In this document: positions 43,661 through 55,757 of the stretch, piece by piece
How the letters are laid out: the number at the start of each line of letters is the position of its first letter
Position numbering within the stretch: position 1 is the first letter of the stretch
Source: Neobacillus cucumis
GTDB lineage: Bacteria > Bacillota > Bacilli > Bacillales_B > DSM-18226
Assembly (NCBI RefSeq): GCF_016107705.1
Contig: NZ_JAEHGC010000003.1
Location: 434,001 to 498,000, forward strand
DNA: 64,000 nucleotides
Reading direction: 5' to 3'
Program-made: the position numbers and the translations under genes
Notes under the pieces: generated by a model
Told to the model about the DNA's origin: nothing
The model's database searches: none
Seen by the model: the letters and a program-made list of their open reading frames with translations, nothing else

Positions 43661-44539
43661 TCAAGCTTTTTGGTTTGACCTAAACAATCTGATTTTTTCT
43701 TTAATTGTTTCTACAATCGCATCTTTCCCAGGAGTGAGAATAGTCCTAGGGTCATAAACCTTTTGATCAGTATCCAAAAAGACACGAACTGCATTGGTCC
43801 AGGCTTGGATACATTCTGTATTGACATTGATCTTAGCATGACCAAGCGCTATTGCCTTTTCAATTTGATACTCAGGGATGCCAGAACCACCATGTAACAC
43901 AAGAGGTATTCCAGTCATATCAGAAATTTGCTTCATTTCGGCAAAGCCAAGCTTTGGCTCCCCCTGGTACGGACCGTGAACAGAGCCGAGCGCAGCAGCT
44001 AACGCATCGATTTCTGCCTCTTTAACGATTCGCAAGCATTCATTTGGATCTGCATATTGGATTCCGCCAATTAAGCCGTCTTCATTTCCACCAACCGTGC
44101 CCACTTCCGCTTCTACAGATACACCAAATGCCCTTGCATATTCAACCACTTGCTTTGTCATTGCAATATTTTCGTCAATTGGAAGGTGGGAACCATCAAT
44201 CATGACGGAGGTAAATCCGGCATCAATCGCCTGTTTACAACTTTCCACACTTCGGCCATGATCTAAATGCAAGGCGACAGGAACTGTAATATTCATTCGT
44301 TTCACTTGTTCTTTTACCATTGCCGCAACCATCCGAAAGCCACCTAAATAATCGACAAGGCGATCAGATGCCGCTAATATGATCGGTGATTGTTCTTCTT
44401 CTGCTGCCTGCAGTGTCGCCTGGACCCAGTGTAAGCCATTAATATTAAATTGCCCAACAGCATATTCGCCTTCTTTTGCTTTAAAAAGCATCTCTTTCAT
44501 CGGTACGAGAGAATATTCTTTCACAGGTACTATCGTCAT
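43661..44539 (-). CDS. iolJ: 6-phospho-5-dehydro-2-deoxy-D-gluconate aldolase IolJ (class II)
   Basis: The 292-residue product (TTG 44542 is an alternative start) is a class II aldolase. Zn ligands are His in ALHLDHGRS, the Glu region VEAEVGTVGG, His in LGSVHGPY and His in LVLHGGSGIP; NVNTECI binds phosphate. It splits DKG-6-phosphate into dihydroxyacetone phosphate and malonate semialdehyde. Last gene of the iol operon. A TAGTGAAA-like sequence just upstream resembles part of the AraC-type motif seen elsewhere. Confidence 0.92.
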   Translation of the reverse strand: MTIVPVKEYSLVPMKEMLFKAKEGEYAVGQFNINGLHWVQATLQAAEEEQSPIILAASDRLVDYLGGFRMVAAMVKEQVKRMNITVPVALHLDHGRSVESCKQAIDAGFTSVMIDGSHLPIDENIAMTKQVVEYARAFGVSVEAEVGTVGGNEDGLIGGIQYADPNECLRIVKEAEIDALAAALGSVHGPYQGEPKLGFAEMKQISDMTGIPLVLHGGSGIPEYQIEKAIALGHAKINVNTECIQAWTNAVRVFLDTDQKVYDPRTILTPGKDAIVETIKEKIRLFRSNQKA

Positions 44540-44580
44540 CAATCGTGCACCTCCCCTTTTAAAAGTTTTTTCACTATCTC

Positions 44581-45420
44581 TTATTCAAAGTCAAAGTATT
44601 TTGAAACCACTCCAACGGTCGTTTCTTTAGCAGTCTTAATATTTTCATCTGCATCTAATTGATAATATTCCGGTCTGAAAAGCTCTACTGAAGCTACTTC
44701 GGAATAACCAATTTCTTTTAATGTAGATAAAATGCCGTCTAAATCAATAGCACCTAATCCAGGCCAAACACGATCGTCGTCAGTTAAAAAGCCAATTGGG
44801 AAATCTTCAGTATCATCCATATGCAAAATAAAGATTTTCGAGCCGTCCGCATTTTTCAAATCTTCCATTTTAGAGCCCATTGCATGGAAGTGGAAGCAGT
44901 CAAGGACTAAGCCAACATTTTCACGATTAACAGCCTCAACAATATCATAGGCCTGACCGAAAGTATTCACGGTGCATTGCGGGTGTCCGACAAATTCAAC
45001 CGCAATTTTCATTCCATATGGTTCTGCAAGATCAGATAATTCTGTTAATACCTCTACACAGCTTTTCTTAATCTCTTCTTTTAGGATTTTTTGTTCGGTC
45101 ACAAGCGGAACCGCTACAACATACTTCACACCTAATTTTTTACCTGTCTCCAGCATGCTTTTGAATTCATCAATAATAGCCGCATGACCTTCTTCATCAC
45201 GATTATTAAAAAATACTAAAGCATTAAAGGCTAATGGTTTAATATGATGATTTTCAAAGTAGTTTACAAGATCGTCGATGGAATTTTCCTGCAAATACTC
45301 TGGAAGCTTATCCATCGTACGGATTTCAATATAATCATAGCCATGTTTTTCACAAAGCTCTAAATCTTTTTTAAGATTCGAATTTTCAAGTGTAGTAGCC
45401 TGATTAAAGCATAATTTCAT
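44581..45420 (-). CDS. iolI: 2-keto-myo-inositol isomerase IolI
   Basis: ATG 45420 follows GGAGAGG and gives 279 residues starting MKLCFNQATTLENSNLKKDL, as in B. subtilis IolI. The longer frame to 45513 has no support. The TIM-barrel metal site is seen in VEFVGHPQC, LDCFHFHAMGS, ILHMDDTEDFP and ASVELFRPEYY. It interconverts 2-keto-myo-inositol and 1-keto-D-chiro-inositol, which lets D-chiro-inositol enter the pathway. Confidence 0.93.
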   Translation of the reverse strand: MKLCFNQATTLENSNLKKDLELCEKHGYDYIEIRTMDKLPEYLQENSIDDLVNYFENHHIKPLAFNALVFFNNRDEEGHAAIIDEFKSMLETGKKLGVKYVVAVPLVTEQKILKEEIKKSCVEVLTELSDLAEPYGMKIAVEFVGHPQCTVNTFGQAYDIVEAVNRENVGLVLDCFHFHAMGSKMEDLKNADGSKIFILHMDDTEDFPIGFLTDDDRVWPGLGAIDLDGILSTLKEIGYSEVASVELFRPEYYQLDADENIKTAKETTVGVVSKYFDFE

Positions 45421-45464
45421 AAGGAACCTCTCCGTTTCCATTCGTTCAAATTTTCTTTTAGATA

Positions 45465-45496
45465 AAGCATGGCTATACCTTTTGATAACCATGCTT
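45465..45496 (-). terminator. Intercistronic hairpin between iolH and iolI
   Basis: AAGCATGG pairs perfectly with CCATGCTT around a 16-base loop containing a further TAT/ATA pairing. There is no strong T-run, so processing or partial attenuation is more likely than full termination. Confidence 0.45.
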
Positions 45497-45547
45497 AAAT
45501 GCATTGATCTCACAGCTTAAAGAGATAAGAGAGTTGGCAGTATTACA

Positions 45548-46411
45548 TTAAATATGTAGACCCTCTCTAATGGATTTTAATGTTACATCATTTGACCATT
45601 CAGGTTTATCAGGATAAGCGAAAACTGAATTCGTTACAATTCCGTCAAATTTCATTTCTCTTAATTTACGATAGAGTGCATCAAAATCGACTTCTCCTTG
45701 ACCCGGATTCAAATGCTGGTGAATCGTTACATTTGCATCAGGCGGATTAATGATATAGCGCAATCCAAATGCTGCCTTATGATTAAGTGTATCTGCAATA
45801 AGAACATGCGCGAGTAAATCTCCTGCTTCGTCTAAATGTTTGGCCACATCACCAATACCGTCATCATAAAAGAAAGCATGTGCAACAGAATAGACCAGCT
45901 TAATCCAATCTTTATCAAGGGCACGAATCATTTGGATCGCTTCTGTGTTCAACTCAATAAAATCATGCGGATGAGATTGTAAATTTAGTTTAATTCCCTC
46001 TGTTTCAAAAATCGGCATCAATTCATCCATTGATTTTACAAAAGCAGCTTCACTTTCAACCGGACGGTTTTTGTCGCCGGCAAATTCACTGTTCATCAAA
46101 TCAACTCCTAATTCAGAAGTGATTTCGATACAGCGTTTCCAGTTTCTCACTGCAGCTTGACGTACTTCTTCATTTGGTGAGGACCATTGTTGAACAGGAA
46201 GGACGGACGAGATTTTTACACCTGCATCTAAACAATATCTTTTTAAATCTTTGATTAGCTGCCTATCTACCTTTGGATATTGATTAAACCAAATAAAATC
46301 TTTACGAGGAGATAACTCTACCCATTCATACCCCAGTCTTGCAACGGCATCAATCGTATCTTTTAAATTTGTATTGTCACGATAATGTGACGGATCATAT
46401 GCTAAACGCAT
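45548..46411 (-). CDS. iolH: Sugar phosphate isomerase/epimerase-family protein IolH
   Basis: The 287-residue TIM-barrel protein has blocks characteristic of Iol[60 protein letters not shown] and [13 protein letters not shown]. It has the same place between iolG and iolI as in B. subtilis. The enzymatic role of IolH is not firmly established. AAAGGAG precedes the ATG. Confidence 0.9.
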   Translation of the reverse strand: MRLAYDPSHYRDNTNLKDTIDAVARLGYEWVELSPRKDFIWFNQYPKVDRQLIKDLKRYCLDAGVKISSVLPVQQWSSPNEEVRQAAVRNWKRCIEITSELGVDLMNSEFAGDKNRPVESEAAFVKSMDELMPIFETEGIKLNLQSHPHDFIELNTEAIQMIRALDKDWIKLVYSVAHAFFYDDGIGDVAKHLDEAGDLLAHVLIADTLNHKAAFGLRYIINPPDANVTIHQHLNPGQGEVDFDALYRKLREMKFDGIVTNSVFAYPDKPEWSNDVTLKSIREGLHI

Positions 46412-46441
46412 TTGCTTTTAACTCCTTTCTACGCTCACCCA

Positions 46442-48980
<2,539 letters not shown>

Positions 48981-48998
48981 ATAGTTGCCCCCTGCTGC

Positions 48999-49892
48999 TT
49001 AAGAATGAATTAATAGTTTTTCATCAATATAATGACGAGCAATGAGTGCATATTCTAGAGGGTGTGCAATGGATGGGTCTTGTTCCGCTTCTATCACAAT
49101 CCATCCTTGGTATTCATTGTTGATTAGCGTCTCGTAAACGTTTGTAAAATCGATACAGCCATCACCAGGTACGGTAAACATGCCGCTTAAGAAGGATTGT
49201 AAAAATGATTTTCCTTCCTGCTTACATTGTTCCAAAACTTCTTTTCTAACATCTTTAAAGTGAACATGCTTAATCCGGTCTAAATGTTTATTTAATAGTG
49301 TTAGATACTCTCCATCAGAGACAAAGATGTGACCTGTGTCATAAAGTAAATGAACCTGGTTGGGATCCGTATTTTCCATGAGCCGATCAATTTCTTCTAG
49401 GGTTTGGACACCGGTTCCCATATGATGATGGAAGACGAGTTTCAAATCATATTGTTGTGCTATTTTTCCAAGTTCATTTAGTCCTGCACACAATGTGTTC
49501 CATTCATCATCGGTAAAGTAAGGCTTTTCCGTGAAAACATTCTTTCCGGTCCCCTGGATACTATAAGTTTGCTCTGATACAACCGCAACGCTGGCATGAA
49601 CCTCTTTTAAATACTGACAATGCTTATGAAAGGCTTTAGCTGCTTCTTCTAAACCATCCCGAACAATGAAACTACTAAACCATTGTCCAGCAATTTTTAA
49701 GTTTCTTAACTTCAGCTCTTTATTCAATACTTCAGCTTCCGGAAAAAATCCGCCGACTTCTGTTCCTTGAAAGCCTGCTACAACAATATCACTTAACAAA
49801 TGAGATAAGGTGTTCCCTGCTCCAATTTCGGGAATATCATCATTCCGCCAGCCAATTGGTGCGATTCCCCATAGAATAGTTTGTTCCCCCAT
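48999..49892 (-). CDS. iolE: Inosose dehydratase IolE
   Basis: The 297-residue TIM-barrel protein begins with the family-typical [19 protein letters not shown]. Metal-site segments are [34 protein letters not shown] and [13 protein letters not shown]. It dehydrates 2-keto-myo-inositol to the trihydroxycyclohexanedione that IolD hydrolyses. GGAGAAGGA precedes the ATG. Confidence 0.94.
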   Translation of the reverse strand: MGEQTILWGIAPIGWRNDDIPEIGAGNTLSHLLSDIVVAGFQGTEVGGFFPEAEVLNKELKLRNLKIAGQWFSSFIVRDGLEEAAKAFHKHCQYLKEVHASVAVVSEQTYSIQGTGKNVFTEKPYFTDDEWNTLCAGLNELGKIAQQYDLKLVFHHHMGTGVQTLEEIDRLMENTDPNQVHLLYDTGHIFVSDGEYLTLLNKHLDRIKHVHFKDVRKEVLEQCKQEGKSFLQSFLSGMFTVPGDGCIDFTNVYETLINNEYQGWIVIEAEQDPSIAHPLEYALIARHYIDEKLLIHS

Positions 49893-49907
49893 AAGATCCT
49901 TCTCCTC

Positions 49908-51818
49908 TTAATATTGTTTTGCTGTTTCTAGTTTCTGTTTTCGGGATTCATACGCTTGCTGAATACTTTCCTTATTAGAAACTTCGGCAACGCCCACATT
50001 CCACCAGCTGTCATAACCATCTGTCATCGTCTTTGGCAGCACTTTCATTTCTATTAAAGTAGAAACCTCTTGTTTCTTCGCATCCTCTAAGGCTGCTTTC
50101 AATTCTTCTACTGTATTGGCACGGTATACTTTAGCCCCATATCCCTCTGCTACTTTCGCATAATCAATATTGAGGACTTTATTGTCATGGGTTCTAAATT
50201 CACAATGATAGCTGCCGCCGCCATGATCCATTTGTAAATTATTAATACAGCCCCATCCTGAATTATCAAATAGAAGAACATTAATTTTTTGATTATATTG
50301 GATGGCTGTAATGAGCTCAGAGTGCATCATTAAAAAGCTGCCATCGCCTACAAGGGAATAAACTTCTTGATTTGGTGCTGCTAATTTAATCCCTAATGCA
50401 CCGGATACTTCATAGCCCATACAAGAGTAACCGTATTCTAGATGATAGGTTTCCGGCACAGTTGGATTCCATACCCGCTGCAAATCACCAGGAAGGGACC
50501 CGGCTGAACTAATCACGATGCTGTCTGGATTTACAATATCATTGATTGTGATTAGTGCAGTTGTTTGAACAAATTCCGTTTTTAACGTATCGGCATATTC
50601 ATTTAGTACTTCCTGTGAGAAGTGGTTTTTGACTTCAGGAATAAAATTCTCACGCTTGAAAGTGACTTTACTTAAACGGTCACGTTCCGCTAACCATTCC
50701 GTTTTTAATTCTTCAATCATTGGGCCGAATTCGCTTTCGTACCCATCTAACAATGGTGCCAATTGTTCTAATGTTGTTCTTGCATCAGCTACTACTTGGA
50801 AAGCATCTAATTTATAAGCCTGCAAGCGGCTGACATTAATGTTTAAGAATTTAGCATTGTCAAAATCGAATGCAGTTTTTGAGGAAGTAGCAAAGTCAGT
50901 ATATCTTGTACCGATTCCGATAATAAGATCCGCTTGACGCGCCGCTTTATTGGCTGCCAATGTTCCGGTAATACCCATGCCGCCCAAGTTGTTTTTAAAC
51001 GTAAATTCTACCGTTGATTTTCCAGCCTGGGTTTCGACTAAAGGAATATTGTGCTTTTCGGAAATCTTCATTAATATATCGCGTGCACCTGAATATCTTG
51101 CACCGCCGCCGACCAAAATTAGCGGCTTTTTGCTCGCCTTAATCAGTTCCGCTGCACCCTTTAATTCACGGTCTGCAGGAGCTTTGCGGTCAAGGTAGTG
51201 TACACGCTTTTCAAAAAATTTCTCGTCATAATTAAACGCTTCACCTTCTACATCCTGTGAAATACAGATCGTCGCAGGACCAGCTTTACCCGGGTCTGTC
51301 ATCACTTCAAATGCTCGGATCAGACTGGACATCAATTGTTCAGGACGGGTAATGCGATCCCAATATCTTGAAACGGGTTTAAGGGCATCATTGGTAGTCA
51401 CGGCTGCACTGTATTCTTGTTCAAATTGCTGCAGGACCGGATCCGGCTGTCTTGTTGCAAAAGTATCTCCCGGGATGAGCAGCATCGGAATATTGTTTGC
51501 AAGAGCAGTTGCTGCTGCGGTCACAAGGTTCGCGGAACCCGGACCAACAGAAGTAGTCACTGCATAGATCTTTCGGCGAAGCATTTGTTTACCGTAAGCC
51601 ATCGCAGCAAGAGCCATCCCTTGTTCATTTTTTCCTTGAATAACTTTCAAATGCCCTGCATCCTGTTCAAGTGCCTGCCCCATTCCGAGGACATTCCCAT
51701 GGCCAAAAACGGCGAAAATGCCTTCAACAAAGGGATACTCTTGACCGTCTACATGGATATACTGTTGGTTTAAAAATTTGATTAAAGCTTGAGCGGTTGT
51801 TAATCGAATTTTTCCCAC
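49908..51818 (-). CDS. iolD: 3D-(3,5/4)-trihydroxycyclohexane-1,2-dione hydrolase IolD (ThDP-dependent)
   Basis: The 636-residue protein starts at GTG 51818. It has the three-domain ThDP-enzyme layout. The N-terminal PYR domain is GQEYPFVEGIFAVFGHGN. The central domain is KPLILVGGGARYSGA. The C-terminal PP domain has the GDGSFLMMHSEL to DNSGWGCINNL ThDP motif. It opens the ring to give 5-deoxy-D-glucuronate. Only 3 bases separate it from iolC. Confidence 0.95.
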   Translation of the reverse strand: MGKIRLTTAQALIKFLNQQYIHVDGQEYPFVEGIFAVFGHGNVLGMGQALEQDAGHLKVIQGKNEQGMALAAMAYGKQMLRRKIYAVTTSVGPGSANLVTAAATALANNIPMLLIPGDTFATRQPDPVLQQFEQEYSAAVTTNDALKPVSRYWDRITRPEQLMSSLIRAFEVMTDPGKAGPATICISQDVEGEAFNYDEKFFEKRVHYLDRKAPADRELKGAAELIKASKKPLILVGGGARYSGARDILMKISEKHNIPLVETQAGKSTVEFTFKNNLGGMGITGTLAANKAARQADLIIGIGTRYTDFATSSKTAFDFDNAKFLNINVSRLQAYKLDAFQVVADARTTLEQLAPLLDGYESEFGPMIEELKTEWLAERDRLSKVTFKRENFIPEVKNHFSQEVLNEYADTLKTEFVQTTALITINDIVNPDSIVISSAGSLPGDLQRVWNPTVPETYHLEYGYSCMGYEVSGALGIKLAAPNQEVYSLVGDGSFLMMHSELITAIQYNQKINVLLFDNSGWGCINNLQMDHGGGSYHCEFRTHDNKVLNIDYAKVAEGYGAKVYRANTVEELKAALEDAKKQEVSTLIEMKVLPKTMTDGYDSWWNVGVAEVSNKESIQQAYESRKQKLETAKQY

Positions 51819-51821
51819 GGC

Positions 51822-52817
51822 TTATTTCACCTCAACCTTTTCCGTTCTTTCAGCAATTAATTGTTCGATTTCTGCTACGGTTGGCATCGCTTCAGATGAA
51901 CTGTGTTTGCTGACAACAATCGCAGCCGATGCACTTCCATATTTCAGGGCCGTTTCAATTTCCTTACCTGCTAGTAAGGCATAAAGGAAAGCAGAGGCAT
52001 AGGAATCGCCGGCGCCAAATGTTTTTAACACTTTGGTCAGATAAGCATGACCTTTAAAGGTTTCCCTTGATTTTGTGTAGGCGTAAGATCCTTCGACACC
52101 GTGCTTGATGACGATGAGTTCCGGAGAATGGTGGAATAGATAGTTGATCGTTTCTTCATTGTTGCCTTCTAGCTTGTTTTCAAGCACATCGTATTCATCC
52201 CGGGTGCCGATCACAATATCGGATTGCTCGGCGACTAATTGATAATAGACAGATGTCTCTTCAACAGACTCCCATGAATATGGACGGTAATCTAACTCAA
52301 AAACAACCTTCACATCATTCTTTTTGGCAAGGCCTACTGCTTTTATTACTGCTTCACGTGACGGGCTTTTACATAGTGCTGTCCCGGAAACAAGCAGGAT
52401 TTTTGCCTTTTTTATGTAATCTTCATTGACTTCGGAAGCTTTTAAATAAAGGTCCGCAACATTCTCGCGGTACATTAAAATGCTGCACTCTTCTGGACTT
52501 TTAATCTCTGTAAAAGCCAAACCGGTTTTATGACCTTCTTGGTCAACAACCATATTGGAAGTATCGATGCCGACACCGCGCATATAGCTTTCGATGAAAC
52601 GGCCATGTTGATCATCGGCAAGCTTCCCGATGAAACCGGCTTTCAGGCCCAGTTTGGATGAACCAATCGCGATATTAGCCGGAGAACCGCCAACATATTT
52701 TGAAAACGTCATCGTTTCTTCCATTGGACGATTGTATTCAACCGCGTTTAAATCGATGCAGGCGCGGCCGATGGCAATCAGGTCGTACTCTTTTTCTTCA
52801 TTAAATAGATATTTCAT
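51822..52817 (-). CDS. iolC: 5-Dehydro-2-deoxygluconokinase IolC (PfkB family)
   Basis: The 331-residue ribokinase-family protein has the N-terminal YVGGSPANIAIGSSKLG signature and the C-terminal ATP/catalytic motif TFGAGDSYASAF. It phosphorylates 2-deoxy-5-keto-D-gluconate, producing both the IolJ substrate and the IolR inducer. It sits between iolB and iolD as expected. Confidence 0.95.
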   Translation of the reverse strand: MKYLFNEEKEYDLIAIGRACIDLNAVEYNRPMEETMTFSKYVGGSPANIAIGSSKLGLKAGFIGKLADDQHGRFIESYMRGVGIDTSNMVVDQEGHKTGLAFTEIKSPEECSILMYRENVADLYLKASEVNEDYIKKAKILLVSGTALCKSPSREAVIKAVGLAKKNDVKVVFELDYRPYSWESVEETSVYYQLVAEQSDIVIGTRDEYDVLENKLEGNNEETINYLFHHSPELIVIKHGVEGSYAYTKSRETFKGHAYLTKVLKTFGAGDSYASAFLYALLAGKEIETALKYGSASAAIVVSKHSSSEAMPTVAEIEQLIAERTEKVEVK

Positions 52818-52833
52818 GTTCGAAAACAGCTCC

Positions 52834-53649
52834 TTACCGGTTTAAGATCCATTCGTGATCGGGGTCGTTGTGGAATTTCCAAATACGTGTTGGTCCAGCC
52901 ATGACATTTAAATAGTAGGAAGTGTAGCCATCAGGAACACCTACTGGATGATAGCCTGCTGGTACAAGAACAACATCGCCATGTTCGACTGCCATGGTTT
53001 CATCTAGAGAACGGTCATCCGTATAAACTCGTTGGAAGACGAAACCTTGCTGCGGATTCATTTCATGGTAGTAGGTTTCTTCCAAAAATGATTCGAGAGG
53101 CAAGTTGTCTTGGTCATGTTTATGCGGCGGATAGCTCGACCAGTTTCCTGCTTCGGTATAAACCTCTACAACTAGTAAACTATTAGCAGACGGGTCGGAA
53201 TCAGGTAAAATATTATGAACGAGGCGCTGATTGCTGAATTTCCCTCTATGTTCAATACCGTTATCAGAAGCCTTGATTAGCTTGGTTGGTAATTGTTTTT
53301 CTGATGGGGAATAGCAGAGAACCACTCTAGCATCTGTCACTGCTTTTACCTCAAAGTTGCGATGGTTGGAGACGTAAACGCTGTCCGTGGGTTTCTTTTC
53401 AAAAACACTTTCGCGCGTGCCCAGGTTTTCAAATGTTTGTTCACCATCTGTCACATGTATTTTTCCCGTTAAAGCGACAATGCAGCATTCCTTATTGCCT
53501 AATTCTTCTGAATATTTTGCGCCTGGAGCGAGATCGACAACCTTAAAACCAACATATTCTAATGAAGAATTTTGTTCTGTCACATCGTGAACAATCGTAA
53601 CTCCTGGTGCGGCTTCTTTTTTAATTGGTTTGCGAAGTAATTTGCTCAT
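52834..53649 (-). CDS. iolB: 5-Deoxy-glucuronate isomerase IolB
   Basis: The 271-residue bicupin protein has the metal-binding set in YPPHKHDQDNLP, then ETYYHEMNPQQGFVFQ and a second cupin strand EHGDVVLVPAGYHPV. It isomerises 5-deoxy-glucuronate to 2-deoxy-5-keto-gluconate. GAGAGG precedes the ATG. A gap of 267 bp containing a dispersed repeat separates it from iolA upstream. Confidence 0.95.
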   Translation of the reverse strand: MSKLLRKPIKKEAAPGVTIVHDVTEQNSSLEYVGFKVVDLAPGAKYSEELGNKECCIVALTGKIHVTDGEQTFENLGTRESVFEKKPTDSVYVSNHRNFEVKAVTDARVVLCYSPSEKQLPTKLIKASDNGIEHRGKFSNQRLVHNILPDSDPSANSLLVVEVYTEAGNWSSYPPHKHDQDNLPLESFLEETYYHEMNPQQGFVFQRVYTDDRSLDETMAVEHGDVVLVPAGYHPVGVPDGYTSYYLNVMAGPTRIWKFHNDPDHEWILNR

Positions 53650-53681
53650 TTTGAGTACCTCTCATTTTCCTTATTCTAATT

Positions 53682-53835
53682 AGAAAAGCGCAAGCGCCTT
53701 GTTCAGCCCCGACAAGCGCTGGAGGACCAGACGGTGAAGTCGTTCTTTGACTTCATCGGCTGGGCCGAAGCGACCTAGGAAAAAAGCAGTTCATTTTTTC
53801 CCTCGAGGGGCTAGGCGCTGGAGCTGGACAATTCT
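53682..53835. repeat. Structured 154-bp dispersed element between iolA and iolB
   Basis: Starts AGAAAAGCGCAAGCGCC and ends GGCGCTGGAGCTGGAC plus AATTCT. It is G+C-rich compared with its surroundings, with internal hairpins (GTGAAGTC/GACTTCAT and GGAAAAAA/TTTTTTCC) and imperfect inverted ends (AGAA/TTCT). The GCGCAAGCGCC...CCCCGACAAGCGCTGGAG pattern is one I recall as frequent between genes in Bacillus genomes. No ORF or transposase, so MITE/REP-like. Confidence 0.6.
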
Positions 53836-53916
53836 CAAAGTCAAAATCTTAATTATGAAAAGGATGGGAATGAACAGAACCCATACTGTTCATTCCATTT
53901 TAAAAGCCTACTTTTT

Positions 53917-55392
53917 TTATTCGAATGTTGGTGCTTTATAGCGTGCAGTTACAACTTTCTTACGAGTAAAGAAGTCTACTGAATCTTTCCCGTTTGCATG
54001 TAATGTTCCAAAGAAAGAAGACTTCCATCCAGAGAATGGGAAGAACGCCATTGGTGCTGGCACACCTAAGTTTACTCCGAGCATACCTGCATCAATATTT
54101 TCACGGAAGTAGCGGATCGATGAAGCATTGGTTGAGAAAATACAAGCACCGTTCGCGAATTCAGATTGGTTCGCAATTTCTACTGCTTCTTTTAAGTGTT
54201 TCACTTTTACGACCGATAATACTGGAGCAAAAATCTCATCTTTCCAGATGGTCATGTCTGTTGTTACCTCTTCAAATATGGTTGGTCCAACGAAGTAGCC
54301 TTCTTCAAGAACACGTTCACGTCCATCGAGTGCTAGTTTTGCTCCTTCTTCGACACCTTTTTCAATATAGCCAATCGTACGTTTTTGGTTTTCTTCACGA
54401 ATGACCGGTCCTAAGAAAATACCATCATCTAAACCGTTACCCATTGTAATTTCTTTTGTTTTTTCAACTAGTTTTGCAACGAATGCATCATAGACGCCTT
54501 CTTCTACGGTTACAACAGAAGTGGCCATGCAGCGCTCGCCTGCTGAACCGAATGCTGAGCCGATAATATTCGTTACCGCATCATTAAGATCAGCATCATT
54601 TAGGACCGTAACATGGTTTTTCGCACCAGCTAGTACCTGAACACGTTTTAAATTTTCGCTTGCACGCTTGTACACATATTCACCAACTGGCTTTGAGCCT
54701 ACAAAGGAGATTGCTTTTACTTCTTTATGGTCTAAGATGCCGTTTACCACATCATGGGCACCATATACGACGTTGAATACACCTTTTGGAAGTCCTGCTT
54801 TTTCAAATAACTCGACAAATTTTTCTACTAAAAGCGGTGTTTTTTCAGATGGTTTTAAAATGAAGGCATTCCCCACTGCAATCGCCATTGGGAACATCCA
54901 GCATGGTACCATCATTGGGAAGTTGAATGGCGCGATTCCACCAACAACACCGATTGGGTAACGATAGTTGGTTGCTTCAATATCTGTTGCGATGTTTGTA
55001 AGGGAATCACCCATCATTAAAGTTGGGGCACCGGCAGCAAATTCTACATTCTCAATCCCGCGAAGAACTTCTCCTCTTGCTTCTGTTAGGGCTTTACCAT
55101 TTTCGATTGTGATTAAACGTGCTAATTCTTCCGCGTTTTCTTGTAATAATTGATGGAAGTTGAATAAAACTCTTGCACGTTTTTGAACCGGAACGTCTTT
55201 CCATTTTTCAAATGCCTTTTTCGCAGCTTCGACAGCTAGTTCGACATCTTCCTTTGTAGAATGTGGTACTTGAGCCATTACTTCTTTTGTTGCTGGATTA
55301 TAGACGTCTTCATATTTGGTAGTGTTGCTTTCCACCCATTCACCATTTATGTAGTTTTTAATGGTTCTTACTTTTGTCGCTACTTCAGTCAT
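53917..55392 (-). CDS. iolA: Methylmalonate/malonate-semialdehyde dehydrogenase IolA (MmsA)
   Basis: The 491-residue aldehyde dehydrogenase has the NAD-binding [20 protein letters not shown], the catalytic Cys in [12 protein letters not shown] and the C-terminal [13 protein letters not shown]. It converts malonate semialdehyde to acetyl-CoA plus CO2, the last step of inositol breakdown. First gene of the iol operon, with AAGGAGG before the ATG and a well-formed promoter at 55550-55578. Confidence 0.95.
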   Translation of the reverse strand: MTEVATKVRTIKNYINGEWVESNTTKYEDVYNPATKEVMAQVPHSTKEDVELAVEAAKKAFEKWKDVPVQKRARVLFNFHQLLQENAEELARLITIENGKALTEARGEVLRGIENVEFAAGAPTLMMGDSLTNIATDIEATNYRYPIGVVGGIAPFNFPMMVPCWMFPMAIAVGNAFILKPSEKTPLLVEKFVELFEKAGLPKGVFNVVYGAHDVVNGILDHKEVKAISFVGSKPVGEYVYKRASENLKRVQVLAGAKNHVTVLNDADLNDAVTNIIGSAFGSAGERCMATSVVTVEEGVYDAFVAKLVEKTKEITMGNGLDDGIFLGPVIREENQKRTIGYIEKGVEEGAKLALDGRERVLEEGYFVGPTIFEEVTTDMTIWKDEIFAPVLSVVKVKHLKEAVEIANQSEFANGACIFSTNASSIRYFRENIDAGMLGVNLGVPAPMAFFPFSGWKSSFFGTLHANGKDSVDFFTRKKVVTARYKAPTFE

Positions 55393-55520
55393 GATTTTTT
55401 CCTCCTTAAAAATTCCATTTAATATCTATTAGTTAATGATTTAACCAATTTGGCAATCTCTTAATAACTTACCAACACGTTACGAGGATGGTGACTATTT
55501 TGTTTGTTTGTTGTAATGTT

Positions 55521-55538
55521 TTGGTTAAGTGTTGGTTA
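55521..55538 (-). promoter_or_regulatory. IolR-like operator pair at iolA
   Basis: TTGGTTA at 55521-55527 and at 55532-55538 (minus TAACCAA), 11 bp apart, just downstream of the predicted start of transcription. Another TTAACCAATT lies at 55441-55450. The motif recurs at the ABC importer promoter. Confidence 0.5.
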
Positions 55539-55549
55539 TGTTTGATTCA

Positions 55550-55578
55550 ATAATAAGCCTAAAAGCGTTTTCAGTCAA
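55550..55578 (-). promoter_or_regulatory. iolA promoter with cre in the spacer
   Basis: Minus strand TTGACT (55573-55578), 17-bp spacer, TATTAT (55550-55555). A cre-like TGAAAACGCTTTTA (55560-55573) lies inside the spacer, implying direct CcpA repression. Confidence 0.7.
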
Positions 55579-55637
55579 TAATTATCTTCCATTATTTTTA
55601 ATTATTTAAATTTGTCTGAATGTTAACTTTACTAAAA

Positions 55638-55672
55638 ATAAAAAAGACAGAGAGTTTTATAGCTCTCTGCCT
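55638..55672 (-). terminator. Terminator after the rocB-like gene
   Basis: Minus-strand GGCAGAGAG pairs with CTCTCTGTC around an 8-base loop and is followed by TTTTTTATTTTT. Confidence 0.75.
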
Positions 55673-55689
55673 TTCTACCATTATTATTT

Positions 55690-55718
55690 TCGACAAAATT
55701 CGGGTGGTGACAGGCACC
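55690..55718. repeat. Dispersed palindrome, half copy
   Basis: TCGACAAAATTCGGGTGGTGACAGGCACC-type left arm and core; the right arm is replaced by unrelated sequence, as in the copy at 3733. Confidence 0.65.
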
Positions 55719-55757
55719 GTCTCATTTACAAAATACCCGTGTGTGCCTTATTCTCAC

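Noticed and set aside
44566..44585. TAGTGAAA-type sequence before iolJ as an AraC operator
   Set aside because: Single partial match overlapping the iolI stop codon, with no second copy or promoter; kept only as a remark.
45421..45513. Extended N-terminus of IolI
   Set aside because: It runs through a hairpin and the ribosome site; the family begins MKLCFN.
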